Assembly (NCBI GenBank): GCA_033809355.1
Contig: JAPXLV010000005.1
Location: 1 to 64,000 of the forward strand
DNA: 64,000 nucleotides
Origin: T3Sed10-213 sp012519365
Lineage (GTDB): Bacteria > Planctomycetota > Phycisphaerae > Sedimentisphaerales > Anaerohalosphaeraceae
Direction of reading: 5' to 3'
Shown: positions 46,586-55,079 of the stretch, piece by piece
How the letters are laid out: the number at the start of each line of letters is the position of its first letter
Position numbering within the stretch: position 1 is the first letter of the stretch
Translations under genes and position numbers: made by a program
Notes under the pieces: generated by a model
Told to the model about the DNA's origin: nothing
The model's input: the letters and a program-made list of their open reading frames with translations, nothing else
Database searches by the model: none

Positions 46586-46955
46586 TGAGTTGATTTCCTT
46601 CGGCCGGAAACTGCTCGGTATCGAGGCCCTGTTTCCGTGCCAGATCATGATAGATTATCTTCCAGAGACCCAAGCCGCCTTTTTGGCCGAGGGCATCCGC
46701 CATAAACGAACCGACCATCCCCTGTATCTGCTGACCGGTGTCATCATCTTCATCGAGAGAGGTATAATTGACCGTTTCATTCATTTGTTTAATGATCTGA
46801 TGCATCAGAATCTGCTCAAACTGCACAGCAGAGCAGCGAAGCTGCCGGGCACAACGAGCCTCATCCTCGGTCTGATTCAGCGCTGAGGCATCCCCACAGG
46901 CATCAGCCTTTTGAGGCTGAGAAATCGGTTTATGAAGCAACTGCGCAACATCCAT
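46572..46955 (-). CDS. flgJ: Rod-binding protein, muramidase domain absent
   Basis: A 127-residue protein, AAGGA before ATG 46955. Residues 35-110 match the rod-binding domain (CSAVQFEQILMHQIIKQMNE, QQIQGMVGSFMADALGQKGGLG). The peptidoglycan-hydrolase domain of gammaproteobacterial FlgJ is missing, as in many other phyla, so a separate hydrolase must open the wall. Lies between flgI and flgN. Confidence 0.9.
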   Translation of the reverse strand: MDVAQLLHKPISQPQKADACGDASALNQTEDEARCARQLRCSAVQFEQILMHQIIKQMNETVNYTSLDEDDDTGQQIQGMVGSFMADALGQKGGLGLWKIIYHDLARKQGLDTEQFPAEGNQLNEYR

Positions 46956-46966
46956 CGGGTATTTCC

Positions 46967-48124
46967 TTACATCATCTCAAGCCGGGCATGAAGGGCACCG
47001 GCCTTGTTTAAGGCGTCAAAAATTGCGATCAGGTCACGCGGGGAGGCGCCAATGGCATTCAACGCATTGGCCAGCTCTTCAACCGTCACTGTTCGCGGCA
47101 CTTGAATCAGCGACCCTTGCCGTTCTTCCACGGCAATCGCTGTGTCGTCCACCACTGCGGTCGTGGCGTTTTCTGTAAACGGCGTCGTCGGCTGCGAAAC
47201 GGTTTTCTGCTCTTTGATACGGACGACAAGGCCGCCCTGGGCAACCGCTGTTTCTGAAATCGTCACATTGCCGCCAACAACAATGGTACCGGTTCGTTCA
47301 TTGATCACGACAATGGCCGGCACATCCACCTCCACATCCATCTGCATCACCGTATCCACGAACTGAACGTGCCGATCCAGGCCAATTGTGTCTGGAATTC
47401 GCACCCGAATCGTGCCCGGGTCCGAGGCATACGCACAGCCGGGATAGGCCTTGTTGATAGCCTGGCGAATCCGCTCGGCAGTCGTAAAATTCTCATTACG
47501 CAGCCGCAAGGTTACAATCCGATGCTGTCCGACAAATTCAACGAAATTTGACAGTACCGACCGTTCAACATTGGCGCCATTGGGAATGCGTCCGACGGTC
47601 GGATGGTTCTTGGTCACACGGCTGCCGGTTCGTCCTTCGACATTCCAGGAATTGGTCGAAATAGCCGCCACCCGTGCAACAGCATAGACCTCGCCGTCCA
47701 GACCTTTCAATTCTGTCGCCAGGAGCATGCCCCCCTGCAAACTCTGGGCATCACCAAGTGCCGAGACGGTAATGTCGATGGTAGCGCCTGGCTGATCCCA
47801 CGGCCCCAATTCGGCGGTGACCATGACCAGTGCAATATTGGCCGACCGCAAGTCAGCCGGTGAGAGGGTCACCCCGGCTTCACGCCGCAGCAAGCTGGTC
47901 AGCATTTGGGCACTGGGTAACGAGCTGTCGCCGGTTCCGTTAAGACCCACCACCAAGCCTGTCCCCATCAGGGGGTTGCTTCGAATGCCGTTGACGTCCA
48001 CGATGTCGCCGATTCGCGCCGCCTGCACCGGGCGAGGGCCTGCCCACAGCAACAGCGCCGCCACGGACAGAACGCACAGCCCTTCGACGGTTATACTGCA
48101 GTGTCTCTTGCGGGTTTTAGTCAT
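46967..48124 (-). CDS. flgI: Flagellar P-ring protein
   Basis: A 385-residue protein with signal peptide (to about residue 35). RIGDIVDVNGIRSNPLMG, GLVVGLNGTGDSS and GVTLSPADLRSANIALVMVT are unmistakable FlgI. It forms the periplasmic ring around the rod in the peptidoglycan layer. With flgH and flgA it shows that this flagellum crosses a true outer membrane. Confidence 0.96.
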   Translation of the reverse strand: MTKTRKRHCSITVEGLCVLSVAALLLWAGPRPVQAARIGDIVDVNGIRSNPLMGTGLVVGLNGTGDSSLPSAQMLTSLLRREAGVTLSPADLRSANIALVMVTAELGPWDQPGATIDITVSALGDAQSLQGGMLLATELKGLDGEVYAVARVAAISTNSWNVEGRTGSRVTKNHPTVGRIPNGANVERSVLSNFVEFVGQHRIVTLRLRNENFTTAERIRQAINKAYPGCAYASDPGTIRVRIPDTIGLDRHVQFVDTVMQMDVEVDVPAIVVINERTGTIVVGGNVTISETAVAQGGLVVRIKEQKTVSQPTTPFTENATTAVVDDTAIAVEERQGSLIQVPRTVTVEELANALNAIGASPRDLIAIFDALNKAGALHARLEMM

Positions 48125-48137
48125 TGCGCATCAGTCC

Positions 48138-48758
48138 TTAGAACGGCCAAATCTTATCCAGGAAACCGCCCAGCCAGCCCTGCTTGTTATAATCATTAGT
48201 TACCCCCTCGCTGATCGCGACAAGCTGGAAATTGGCAACCCGTTGACTGTACACCAAATTCCCAAATTGAATATCGCTGGGGCGCACGATACCGCTGACC
48301 TGAATGGTCTGTTTGTCGTTGTTCACATCGCGACTGCGCGTGCCGATCACAACCAGGTTACCGTTGGGGTGAATATCCACTACCACGACAGTAATCGAAT
48401 CTTCGATCGTTCGTTCGTCTTTGTAGTCGCTTTTGCCTTTGAGACTTTTACTCGACTGCAAATCGATGTTTACTTCGGACACAGTGGGCAGCACATGTTC
48501 GATGCTGATGTCTTTTTCCCCGATCCCCAATTGGCGGCTGCTGTCACGAGACAAATCACGTTTGACTTTGTTATCGACTTTGTGGTCTTCGCTGATGACA
48601 ATCGTCAACAAATCACCGACTTGATTGGCTTTGTCGTCGGCGAACAGCGGTTTGGCGGTCTGATTGCGGCGAGCCCAAATGGAAGCAGCCTGGGCTGTTG
48701 TGCCAATAGTCAAGATGCAGACCATCAACCCGATGATGTGTGTTTTGTTCGCTGTCAT
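48138..48758 (-). CDS. flgH: Flagellar L-ring protein, no lipobox
   Basis: A 206-residue protein, AAAGGA before ATG 48758. PLFADDKANQVGDLLTIVI, IVRPSDIQFGNLVYSQRVANFQL and GWLGGFLDKIWPF are FlgH signatures. Most FlgH proteins are lipoproteins; here the signal peptide ends in AQAASIWARR with no cysteine at the cleavage site, so the ring subunit should be cleaved by signal peptidase I and held by protein contacts only. Placement between flgA and flgI is normal. Confidence 0.94.
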   Translation of the reverse strand: MTANKTHIIGLMVCILTIGTTAQAASIWARRNQTAKPLFADDKANQVGDLLTIVISEDHKVDNKVKRDLSRDSSRQLGIGEKDISIEHVLPTVSEVNIDLQSSKSLKGKSDYKDERTIEDSITVVVVDIHPNGNLVVIGTRSRDVNNDKQTIQVSGIVRPSDIQFGNLVYSQRVANFQLVAISEGVTNDYNKQGWLGGFLDKIWPF

Positions 48759-48773
48759 TCTGTGATCCTTTCA

Positions 48774-49748
48774 TTAAAGTACCGGTTCTACCGTTCCGTC
48801 AGCCTGAATGCGACAAATGATGATGCGATCATTCGGCCGCTGGCCGCGCCGTACACGAATCGTCTGGCCGACTCGTCCTTCCTCCATCGCCTCACCATGC
48901 GCCGAGACAAATAAGATGCCGTTGTCGATTTGCACCATCACGACTTGTCGTCGCTGGACTACAACCGGGCCCCGTTGAGGCTCAAGCACCGACTCAGCCA
49001 CGACCGTCCCTTTGGCAACACGACAGGTCGTTGCCATCCCATAAGGCACCACCCAGTCGGTCGACTTCGGTCGATCGCTAAGGACGGTTTCTACGCGTAC
49101 GTTCTCGCTGGTTAATACTGTACCGGCCGGCAGGTCTTCTGCTGCAATGACCTGTCTGATCTGATAGCGCACTGTAAAAAACACATCTTCCTCGGCCACG
49201 GCCCGGCCGTCCTGCAATACAGCCACACGAATCCGCCAGGTGCCGTCGCCCTGCGGCACAGCATCGGTGGCCGTCAATTCTGCCGCCCCGTGCTCGATGC
49301 TGAGCACCTGCGGCTTGGGCGACCGGATAAGTTCCGCTTCGGCCCCCTGATGGCCGGACAAATTTCTTTCAAGGCAGCGCCGAGCACATGCAACAATCTG
49401 CTCAGCTGAGACCGTCATCTCCTGCCGTCCGATGTGCACTATTTCGGCCCCGCGGATGTGGACTTGTGCGGGACGAATGCCATCGCCGGCCAAGCGGCTC
49501 AAAATAGTGTTTCGATCCACCCGCAATGTCTGTCCGTCCATCGCAAACGACCCGAGAGAAACGGACTGTGCCTTTTCAATCAACGCATCATCGCCGAGCA
49601 GAATAGCGATCTGTCCCAATTCCACCGTCTGGCCTTCAAGCCGAATTTCCTGAGGCAGATAAATCTGCAACGGTCTTTCGGCCGCACAGAGCGGGATCAT
49701 ACCGACTGCCATCCACAGAAGCAGTCCTTTTCCTTTTGAGCTGAACAT
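48774..49748 (-). CDS. flgA: P-ring assembly chaperone
   Basis: A 324-residue protein from ATG 49748 (AAGGA seven bases upstream) with a signal peptide ending near CAA. The C-terminal half is the SAF domain of FlgA: VIAAEDLPAGTVLTSENV, VAKGTVVAESVLEPQ and VGQTIRVRRG. The N-terminal 170 residues are an extension beyond the minimal family. It binds FlgI in the periplasm during P-ring assembly. Confidence 0.9.
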   Translation of the reverse strand: MFSSKGKGLLLWMAVGMIPLCAAERPLQIYLPQEIRLEGQTVELGQIAILLGDDALIEKAQSVSLGSFAMDGQTLRVDRNTILSRLAGDGIRPAQVHIRGAEIVHIGRQEMTVSAEQIVACARRCLERNLSGHQGAEAELIRSPKPQVLSIEHGAAELTATDAVPQGDGTWRIRVAVLQDGRAVAEEDVFFTVRYQIRQVIAAEDLPAGTVLTSENVRVETVLSDRPKSTDWVVPYGMATTCRVAKGTVVAESVLEPQRGPVVVQRRQVVMVQIDNGILFVSAHGEAMEEGRVGQTIRVRRGQRPNDRIIICRIQADGTVEPVL

Positions 49749-49774
49749 CTCAAATTCCTTGATCATGCAATGCG

Positions 49775-50557
49775 TTAACGGATGAGCTGATTCAATTGCT
49801 GCAGCATATTGTCCCCCGTTCGAATCGCCCGGGAATTGATTTCATAGGCTCGCTGAGCGGTAATCAGATTGACCAGTTCGTTGACCATCTGGACATTGGA
49901 TTTTTCGAGATACTGCGACAGGAGGGTGCCAAAGCCGTTCTCGCCGGGGGTTCCCGTAATCGCCGCACCGCTGGCCTCGGTTTCACGAAAGAGATTGCCC
50001 CCCTCGGCGGTCAGACCCGCCGGATTCGAAAAACGGTAAAGCTGAATCGACCCGACGACCTGAGTGCCGGAGTAGGTCTCCACGCTGACCGTGCCGTCGC
50101 TGGCGATATCCACCGCCAGCGCATCCTGCGGAATCGTGATGGAAGGCGTCAACTGATAACCGCTGGCTGTAACCAACAGACCGTCGGCGTCTTTCTGAAG
50201 AGCTCCGTCGCGAGTGTAGCGAAGTTCACCGTTGGGTAAAGTGACCTGAAAAAAACCGTCCCCCTGTATGGCCATATCCAACTCGTTGCCGGTGCTTTGG
50301 AACTCACCGACCGTAAAGGCACGATTCGTCGAGGCAATCTGCACGCCGCTGCCCACTTCCATGCCGCTGGGGGCAGTGATGCCGGCGGAGACCTCACGAC
50401 TGGCCTGTCGCATCTTAACGTACAGCAAATCCTGAAAATTGACCTGGGAACGCTTATAGCCGTTGGTATTAACATTCGCCAGATTGTTGGCAATAACGTC
50501 CACCATTGTTTGCTGGGCGTCCATCCCCGTTGCGGCTGTTGAAAATGCTCTAAGCAT
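49775..50557 (-). CDS. flgG: Flagellar distal rod protein
   Basis: A 260-residue protein, AGGAGAA before ATG 50557. The N-terminal DAQQTMVDVIANNLANVNTN rod signature, the central GFFQVTLPNGELRYTRDGA and the C-terminal NVQMVNELVNLITAQRAYE are complete; length matches E. coli FlgG exactly (260). It polymerises as the distal rod. Confidence 0.97.
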   Translation of the reverse strand: MLRAFSTAATGMDAQQTMVDVIANNLANVNTNGYKRSQVNFQDLLYVKMRQASREVSAGITAPSGMEVGSGVQIASTNRAFTVGEFQSTGNELDMAIQGDGFFQVTLPNGELRYTRDGALQKDADGLLVTASGYQLTPSITIPQDALAVDIASDGTVSVETYSGTQVVGSIQLYRFSNPAGLTAEGGNLFRETEASGAAITGTPGENGFGTLLSQYLEKSNVQMVNELVNLITAQRAYEINSRAIRTGDNMLQQLNQLIR

Positions 50558-50580
50558 GGCTCATTCTCCTGCGTTATATC

Positions 50581-51321
50581 CTATGCGTTTCGGGCGACCT
50601 CAAGCAACGTCGCCGAGTTTTCACGATTTTTGCGAAGCACGTTGATATTGGCCTCATACATTCGCGACAATGAAATCAGACCGGTCAATTCGTGTACCAT
50701 TTGGACATTGGAATTTTCCTGATATCCCTGGCGGACTTTCGTCTCGGTCGCTTCTCGCGGCACTTGATTCCGGGGCGCCTTAAAACAGCCGTGCCCGGCC
50801 GGCGTCAGGGAATCGATCGCGTCGCCGAATTCCACGACCCGAATTCGCCCCAGTTCCACCTCATTAGCGTATACCGTCCCGCCGGCATCAATGCGAATAT
50901 CGCTTTCCGTTACGGCAGCAGGAATCACGATAGGACCGTTTTGTCCGGACACCAATCGGCCGGAACCGTCCACAAGCTGATTCAGCAAATTGATGGACAA
51001 CGCACCATTACGGGTATAAAGCGGCCCCTGCGGCGTATCCAACGCAATAAATCCATTGCCTTCCAATGCAATATCCAGCGGCCGTTCGGTACAGCTCAAA
51101 ACGCCCTGGGTAAAATCAATTGCCCCATTTGCGTCGATCCGCCCGTTCATCAGACTGCGCTGCTCACCCAGCCGCTGCTGCCGTGCCAGCTCCGCACTGA
51201 AAGAGTTGACCCGACGCTTAAAACCCGCGGTGCTGCTATTGGCCAGATTATGCGTTACTGTTTCATAATCCTGCATCAGCGCTCGAAGTCCTGTCGCCAT
51301 TTGACTGACCGGCGTTGTCAT
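50581..51321 (-). CDS. flgF: Flagellar proximal rod protein, FlgF type
   Basis: A 246-residue protein with CGGAGG before ATG 51321. It shares the rod-family ends (YETVTHNLANSSTAGFKR, NVQMVHELTGLISLSRMYE) with FlgG, but is shorter and begins MATGLRALMQDYE; together with its place directly before flgG this fits FlgF. One base separates its start from the PilZ gene stop. Confidence 0.92.
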   Translation of the reverse strand: MTTPVSQMATGLRALMQDYETVTHNLANSSTAGFKRRVNSFSAELARQQRLGEQRSLMNGRIDANGAIDFTQGVLSCTERPLDIALEGNGFIALDTPQGPLYTRNGALSINLLNQLVDGSGRLVSGQNGPIVIPAAVTESDIRIDAGGTVYANEVELGRIRVVEFGDAIDSLTPAGHGCFKAPRNQVPREATETKVRQGYQENSNVQMVHELTGLISLSRMYEANINVLRKNRENSATLLEVARNA

Positions 51322-51322
51322 C

Positions 51323-52495
51323 TCAGGTTACCTCCGCAACGGTGTTTTCATTGTTCTGTTCGGCCGCCGCCTGGGGTGTGCGGCTGAGAAGCTGATTGGT
51401 AACCCGCACCAATTCGGCCACAGCCCTGTCGTTGAGGCCGGCCAACTCCACAATCGCGGCTTGCCCGACCGGCGTTTGACGAATATCACGCACCAGCCCG
51501 ATGTCTTGAACAATCAATCCCGGCTCAAGCTCAAATACCACCAGCACGCGATCCTTGAGGGCCAGCTCCACGTCCGTACGAATACGCAGGGATGGCCCGG
51601 CAATTTCATTGATCTGCGCATCAAAAAACACCGGACGCAAATCATCGGCTTCCTGGGCGTGCCGAAACACCGGCAGCTGCGCAAGGGTTGCTTTTTTGCG
51701 AACCGCCACCCGCGGAAAACGCCGGCGATTGACAAAATGAACACGATCGGAGTGGTTAAAAATCAGCCCTTTATCCGATGCGGCCAAGGCAATCGCCTCA
51801 ATTTCCCACGTTACCGTGCCAATCTCATACTGCACTCGCCACATCTGTCCGGGCTGACAAGCCAGGGGGATTTCCGGCCTGACAACGAACTCATATCTGT
51901 CATTGGCTGCGATCTGGCCGGGGATCTGACGTGCTTCATCCTGACCCGGCAGCGACAACAGCACGGAAGTACCGACGGGGATATGCCGGCTGCTCTGTTC
52001 TTTGATGCTTTTCGGACGATATACGGGCGCCGGCTTGATATAGCCCAGTTTTTCTTCGAGGGCATAAACGGCGGCCTGCAGCCGCTTGCGATAGGCCAGA
52101 TTGTGACCTTCAGCAAAGACATCCTGCATCAGGCGAGCCAGCCCGTTTTCGAACGCCTCGACATGATGAAAGACGGCGTCCTTTCGGGCCGAACCGCTGC
52201 GAACAGCGATCGCGTCCAGAATCTCACGCTCGGCGGCGGTCAATTGCATTTGATCAGACAATTCATCATAACGCTGCTCAATCTGACGCTTTTCTCGTTC
52301 TGTTCGCATCCGATGCACAACCAACAGCAGCAGTATCAAAATGAATATGACAGACCAGCCCAGCAGCACAAACCACTTGTTGGTCAACACCGAGTATCCG
52401 CCGGTATCCAGACGCCTCATGGCATCAAACCGTTCATAAGGAGTCAATCGTCCCGTCACAGCGAGGGCAACAAATTGAAACAAAACTAAAGGCAT
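51323..52495 (-). CDS. Membrane-anchored PilZ protein in the flagellar operon
   Basis: A 390-residue protein. One membrane helix (about 43-61, VLLGWSVIFILILLLLVV) is followed by a helical linker, then a YcgR-like beta domain (about 170-250) and a PilZ domain beginning NRRRFPRVAVRK, with the RxxxR motif. The D/N-x-S-x-x-G part is degenerate (NEIAGPSLRI). It is embedded between flgE and flgF, so it is made with the hook-basal body and probably couples cyclic-di-GMP to flagellar function or assembly, as YcgR does in enterics. The ribosome site at ATG 52495 is weak and a later start cannot be excluded. Confidence 0.82.
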   Translation of the reverse strand: MPLVLFQFVALAVTGRLTPYERFDAMRRLDTGGYSVLTNKWFVLLGWSVIFILILLLLVVHRMRTEREKRQIEQRYDELSDQMQLTAAEREILDAIAVRSGSARKDAVFHHVEAFENGLARLMQDVFAEGHNLAYRKRLQAAVYALEEKLGYIKPAPVYRPKSIKEQSSRHIPVGTSVLLSLPGQDEARQIPGQIAANDRYEFVVRPEIPLACQPGQMWRVQYEIGTVTWEIEAIALAASDKGLIFNHSDRVHFVNRRRFPRVAVRKKATLAQLPVFRHAQEADDLRPVFFDAQINEIAGPSLRIRTDVELALKDRVLVVFELEPGLIVQDIGLVRDIRQTPVGQAAIVELAGLNDRAVAELVRVTNQLLSRTPQAAAEQNNENTVAEVT

Positions 52496-52512
52496 TTTCG
52501 CTTCGCGCTTAT

Positions 52513-54189
52513 TTACCGTATTAGATTGGTCAGTTCCCGAAGGATATCGGTGGCAACGCGAATCGTTCGGGCGTTGGCCTGGTATCCGTTTTGGGCCTGC
52601 ATTAAGGTCACAAATTCCGTGGCCATATCTACATTGGACTCTTCCAGACTCTGGCCGCGAATCGTGCCGGCTCCATTGGTGCCTGCGATCGTCACGGTTG
52701 CATCGCCGGAGTTGGCCGTCGGCAGAAAGTAGCCGTTGCCGACGGATTCCAACCCGTTGGCGTTGGAAAACACCGCCAGTTGGAGCTGGGCGATATCAAT
52801 TTTGACGCCGTTGGTGAACATCCCGATGACCGTGCCGTTCTGATCGATATTGACACTCGACAGCGAACCGGATTCATAGCCGTCCTGGGTCAATGCGCCA
52901 GCGGTAGAGGACTGACCTGAAAATTGGGTCAAACCGGTAAATTCACCTTCCGTGCCCAGATTCAATGTGATCTCCTGCGGGGTGGGATTATTATCAAAGC
53001 GAACTGAAAACGTCGTGGACTCAGCCGACGAATTTAATCCTTTAAGGGAGCCGTCCGGGTTAAATTCTATACCGCTGATTCGCCGATTGAGCGACGAATC
53101 ATTTATGATATCATAATTGTCCCACGAAGGCTCGGTCTCGCCGCTGACCGAGGTGATGACCAAGTCCCAGGTATTCGGGGTGTCCGTCTTGACAAAGACC
53201 CCCGTTAAAACGTGCTGCTCGCCCATCGAGTCAAAAACAGTAATGCTGAAATTTTTACTGTCATTGCCGCCGACGGTGCTGTAATTGAAATAGGTCGGCA
53301 GAGACAACATTTCCCCTGCGCCCGGGACATAACTCATCCCTGTGATGTTGGCCTGATTGTATCCCTTATCCAGCGCGGTCAGCACAATATGTCCGCTCGA
53401 ATCCAGCGTCGCAGTGCTGTTATCAAACAGCGCGCTGATTTTTTCGAGAATATCGCCCATCCGGGCATCAGGACCCCAGGTAATCTCTTCTTTTTCAAAC
53501 GTTGTTCCGTCTTCTTTAATGCCTGAAATCAAAATTTTACCCGACTCGAAGCCTGTCGAACCGCCGGGGCCCCATTGATCCAGCTCAGACAACAATGTTG
53601 AACTGTTGGCACTGTTGGCCCCTGAATTGGTGGTAAAGGCCGCATTTGAGATAATTTTGTTATATGTAGCCTGATTGCTGTCAGCCGAGGACCTTAGATT
53701 GCCGTTCATTACAATTTCGGTAGTCGCACTGGCCGGCATGGCCGTGCCCCAGGGAATCTGGATGGGGGAATTATCCAGTTGAAGCACCTTGTACCCTGTG
53801 GCCGGATCCACAAGGGTATTGTCCGCATCGGTTGCAAATGAGCCAGCTCGTGTATAAACAGATTGCCGACCGTTGGACAGCACAAAAAAGCCCTCGCCAT
53901 CAATCGCCACATCCAAATCCTGACCGGTCGAGACGATATTGCCCTGGGTTTGGTTCCGCGCGATGCCGGAGACCTCCACGCCGCTTCCGGTTTGCAGCGG
54001 ATTGGTGCCGCCCAAATTGCCTGCCGGGCCGGAGGCGCCTCGAATGTTCTGACTGAGCAACTCGGCAAAGGTGACCGAACTGCTCTTGTAGGCGGTGGTG
54101 TTGACATTTGCCAGATTGTTACCGGCCACATCCAGCATGGTTTGATGGGCCTTTAATCCTGATACGGCGGCAGATAATGCAGAACTCAT
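52513..54189 (-). CDS. flgE: Flagellar hook protein
   Basis: A 558-residue protein with AGGAGAA before ATG 54189. HQTMLDVAGNNLANVNTTAYK, DGEGFFVLSNGRQSVYTRAG, and the C-terminal NVDMATEFVTLMQAQNGYQA mark the hook protein. It is longer than E. coli FlgE (402), with the extra residues in the surface-exposed middle domains. Follows flgD as usual. Confidence 0.96.
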   Translation of the reverse strand: MSSALSAAVSGLKAHQTMLDVAGNNLANVNTTAYKSSSVTFAELLSQNIRGASGPAGNLGGTNPLQTGSGVEVSGIARNQTQGNIVSTGQDLDVAIDGEGFFVLSNGRQSVYTRAGSFATDADNTLVDPATGYKVLQLDNSPIQIPWGTAMPASATTEIVMNGNLRSSADSNQATYNKIISNAAFTTNSGANSANSSTLLSELDQWGPGGSTGFESGKILISGIKEDGTTFEKEEITWGPDARMGDILEKISALFDNSTATLDSSGHIVLTALDKGYNQANITGMSYVPGAGEMLSLPTYFNYSTVGGNDSKNFSITVFDSMGEQHVLTGVFVKTDTPNTWDLVITSVSGETEPSWDNYDIINDSSLNRRISGIEFNPDGSLKGLNSSAESTTFSVRFDNNPTPQEITLNLGTEGEFTGLTQFSGQSSTAGALTQDGYESGSLSSVNIDQNGTVIGMFTNGVKIDIAQLQLAVFSNANGLESVGNGYFLPTANSGDATVTIAGTNGAGTIRGQSLEESNVDMATEFVTLMQAQNGYQANARTIRVATDILRELTNLIR

Positions 54190-54227
54190 ACTTTTCTCCT
54201 GAAACGATATTCAGATTCTTTACAGAT

Positions 54228-54671
54228 TTATTCTTTTATGCCTTCTACAAGGTCAATAGGTACATTGAACGACTCGGTCGCCGTGGACCCGTCCGGGTGT
54301 GCCACCTGACTTGTCACTTCAAGGGTCAAATAGCCGGCCTCGTTGAAGAAGACGCGATTGACCTTGCCTTCAAGCGATTGACCGTAATCGTCATAATAAT
54401 ACTCCACGGTTTTGCCCAGCAGCGACTTGGCATAATCCATCTGCGCAACCAGCATCGCCCCTTCAAAACTGCTGTTCAGTTTTGACATTGTTTCATTCAT
54501 TGCGTTTATATTGCTGTTCATTTTTTCGGTCAGCTCGAGCTGTGAAAACTGCGCCAACTGAGCGGCCATCTGCTGGTTGTCCATCGGCTCCAGCGGATTT
54601 TGATACTGAAGCTCAGTCACCAGCAACGTCATAAAATCAAGCTTTTGCTGAGCCGAATCGATCACTGTCAT
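54228..54671 (-). CDS. flgD: Hook-capping / hook-assembly protein, short form
   Basis: A 147-residue protein, AAAGGG upstream of ATG 54671. KLDFMTLLVTELQYQNPLEPMDNQQMAAQLAQFSQLE, seen here in parts, is the conserved FlgD N-terminus. The C-terminal part is short and holds only the beginning of the FLG/Ig-like domains of longer homologues. First gene of the minus-strand flagellar block, directly behind a sigma-54-type promoter. It caps the growing hook and is lost on completion. Confidence 0.93.
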   Translation of the reverse strand: MTVIDSAQQKLDFMTLLVTELQYQNPLEPMDNQQMAAQLAQFSQLELTEKMNSNINAMNETMSKLNSSFEGAMLVAQMDYAKSLLGKTVEYYYDDYGQSLEGKVNRVFFNEAGYLTLEVTSQVAHPDGSTATESFNVPIDLVEGIKE

Positions 54672-55079
54672 AACGTCAACCCTTTACCGTTTACAAGACC
54701 CTTCAAAACACCTAAAGACACGTTACCGCTTAGGGGTAGAGCAATTTGTGTGCCTTAGCCGTGAGAAAAGTCCGCCAAACCGCTTTTATATACTTGCAAG
54801 ACAAGGACTTAAAAAATAATTGGCAAGACAACGTCGACTCCAAAGCCTGTATAATCTCTGAATAAAGCGGCAAAACTTTCCGAACACCGGCTTACTTTGC
54901 CCGCCCCCCCCCACGTCCGATAACTATCCGGCAGGTAAGCAGTTGTTGGGATATGAGAATTTTTTATTGGACCGTCCCATAAAAAATTAAAGTTTTTGCC
55001 CCGTTAGAGCCGACTTTATCATTGCATTCATTATCGGTGTCTGAACATAAGCAAAAGTGGAGTTCCTTTACGAGCATTG
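54672..55079. other. Divergent control region between flgD and the sigma-54 activator
   Basis: About 400 bases. It contains the sigma-54 element for flgD (listed separately), a TATAAT at 54850-54855 on the plus strand (no clear -35) that could start the activator transcript, and a C9 homopolymer at 54904-54912 in the long leader. No ORF or RNA gene seen. Confidence 0.5.
54738..54756 (-). promoter_or_regulatory. Sigma-54 promoter candidate upstream of flgD
   Basis: Minus strand AGGCACACAAATTGCT: GG at 54753-54754 and GC at 54741-54742, ten bases apart. It lies 70 bases before the flgD ATG and beside the gene for a sigma-54 activator. Confidence 0.7.
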
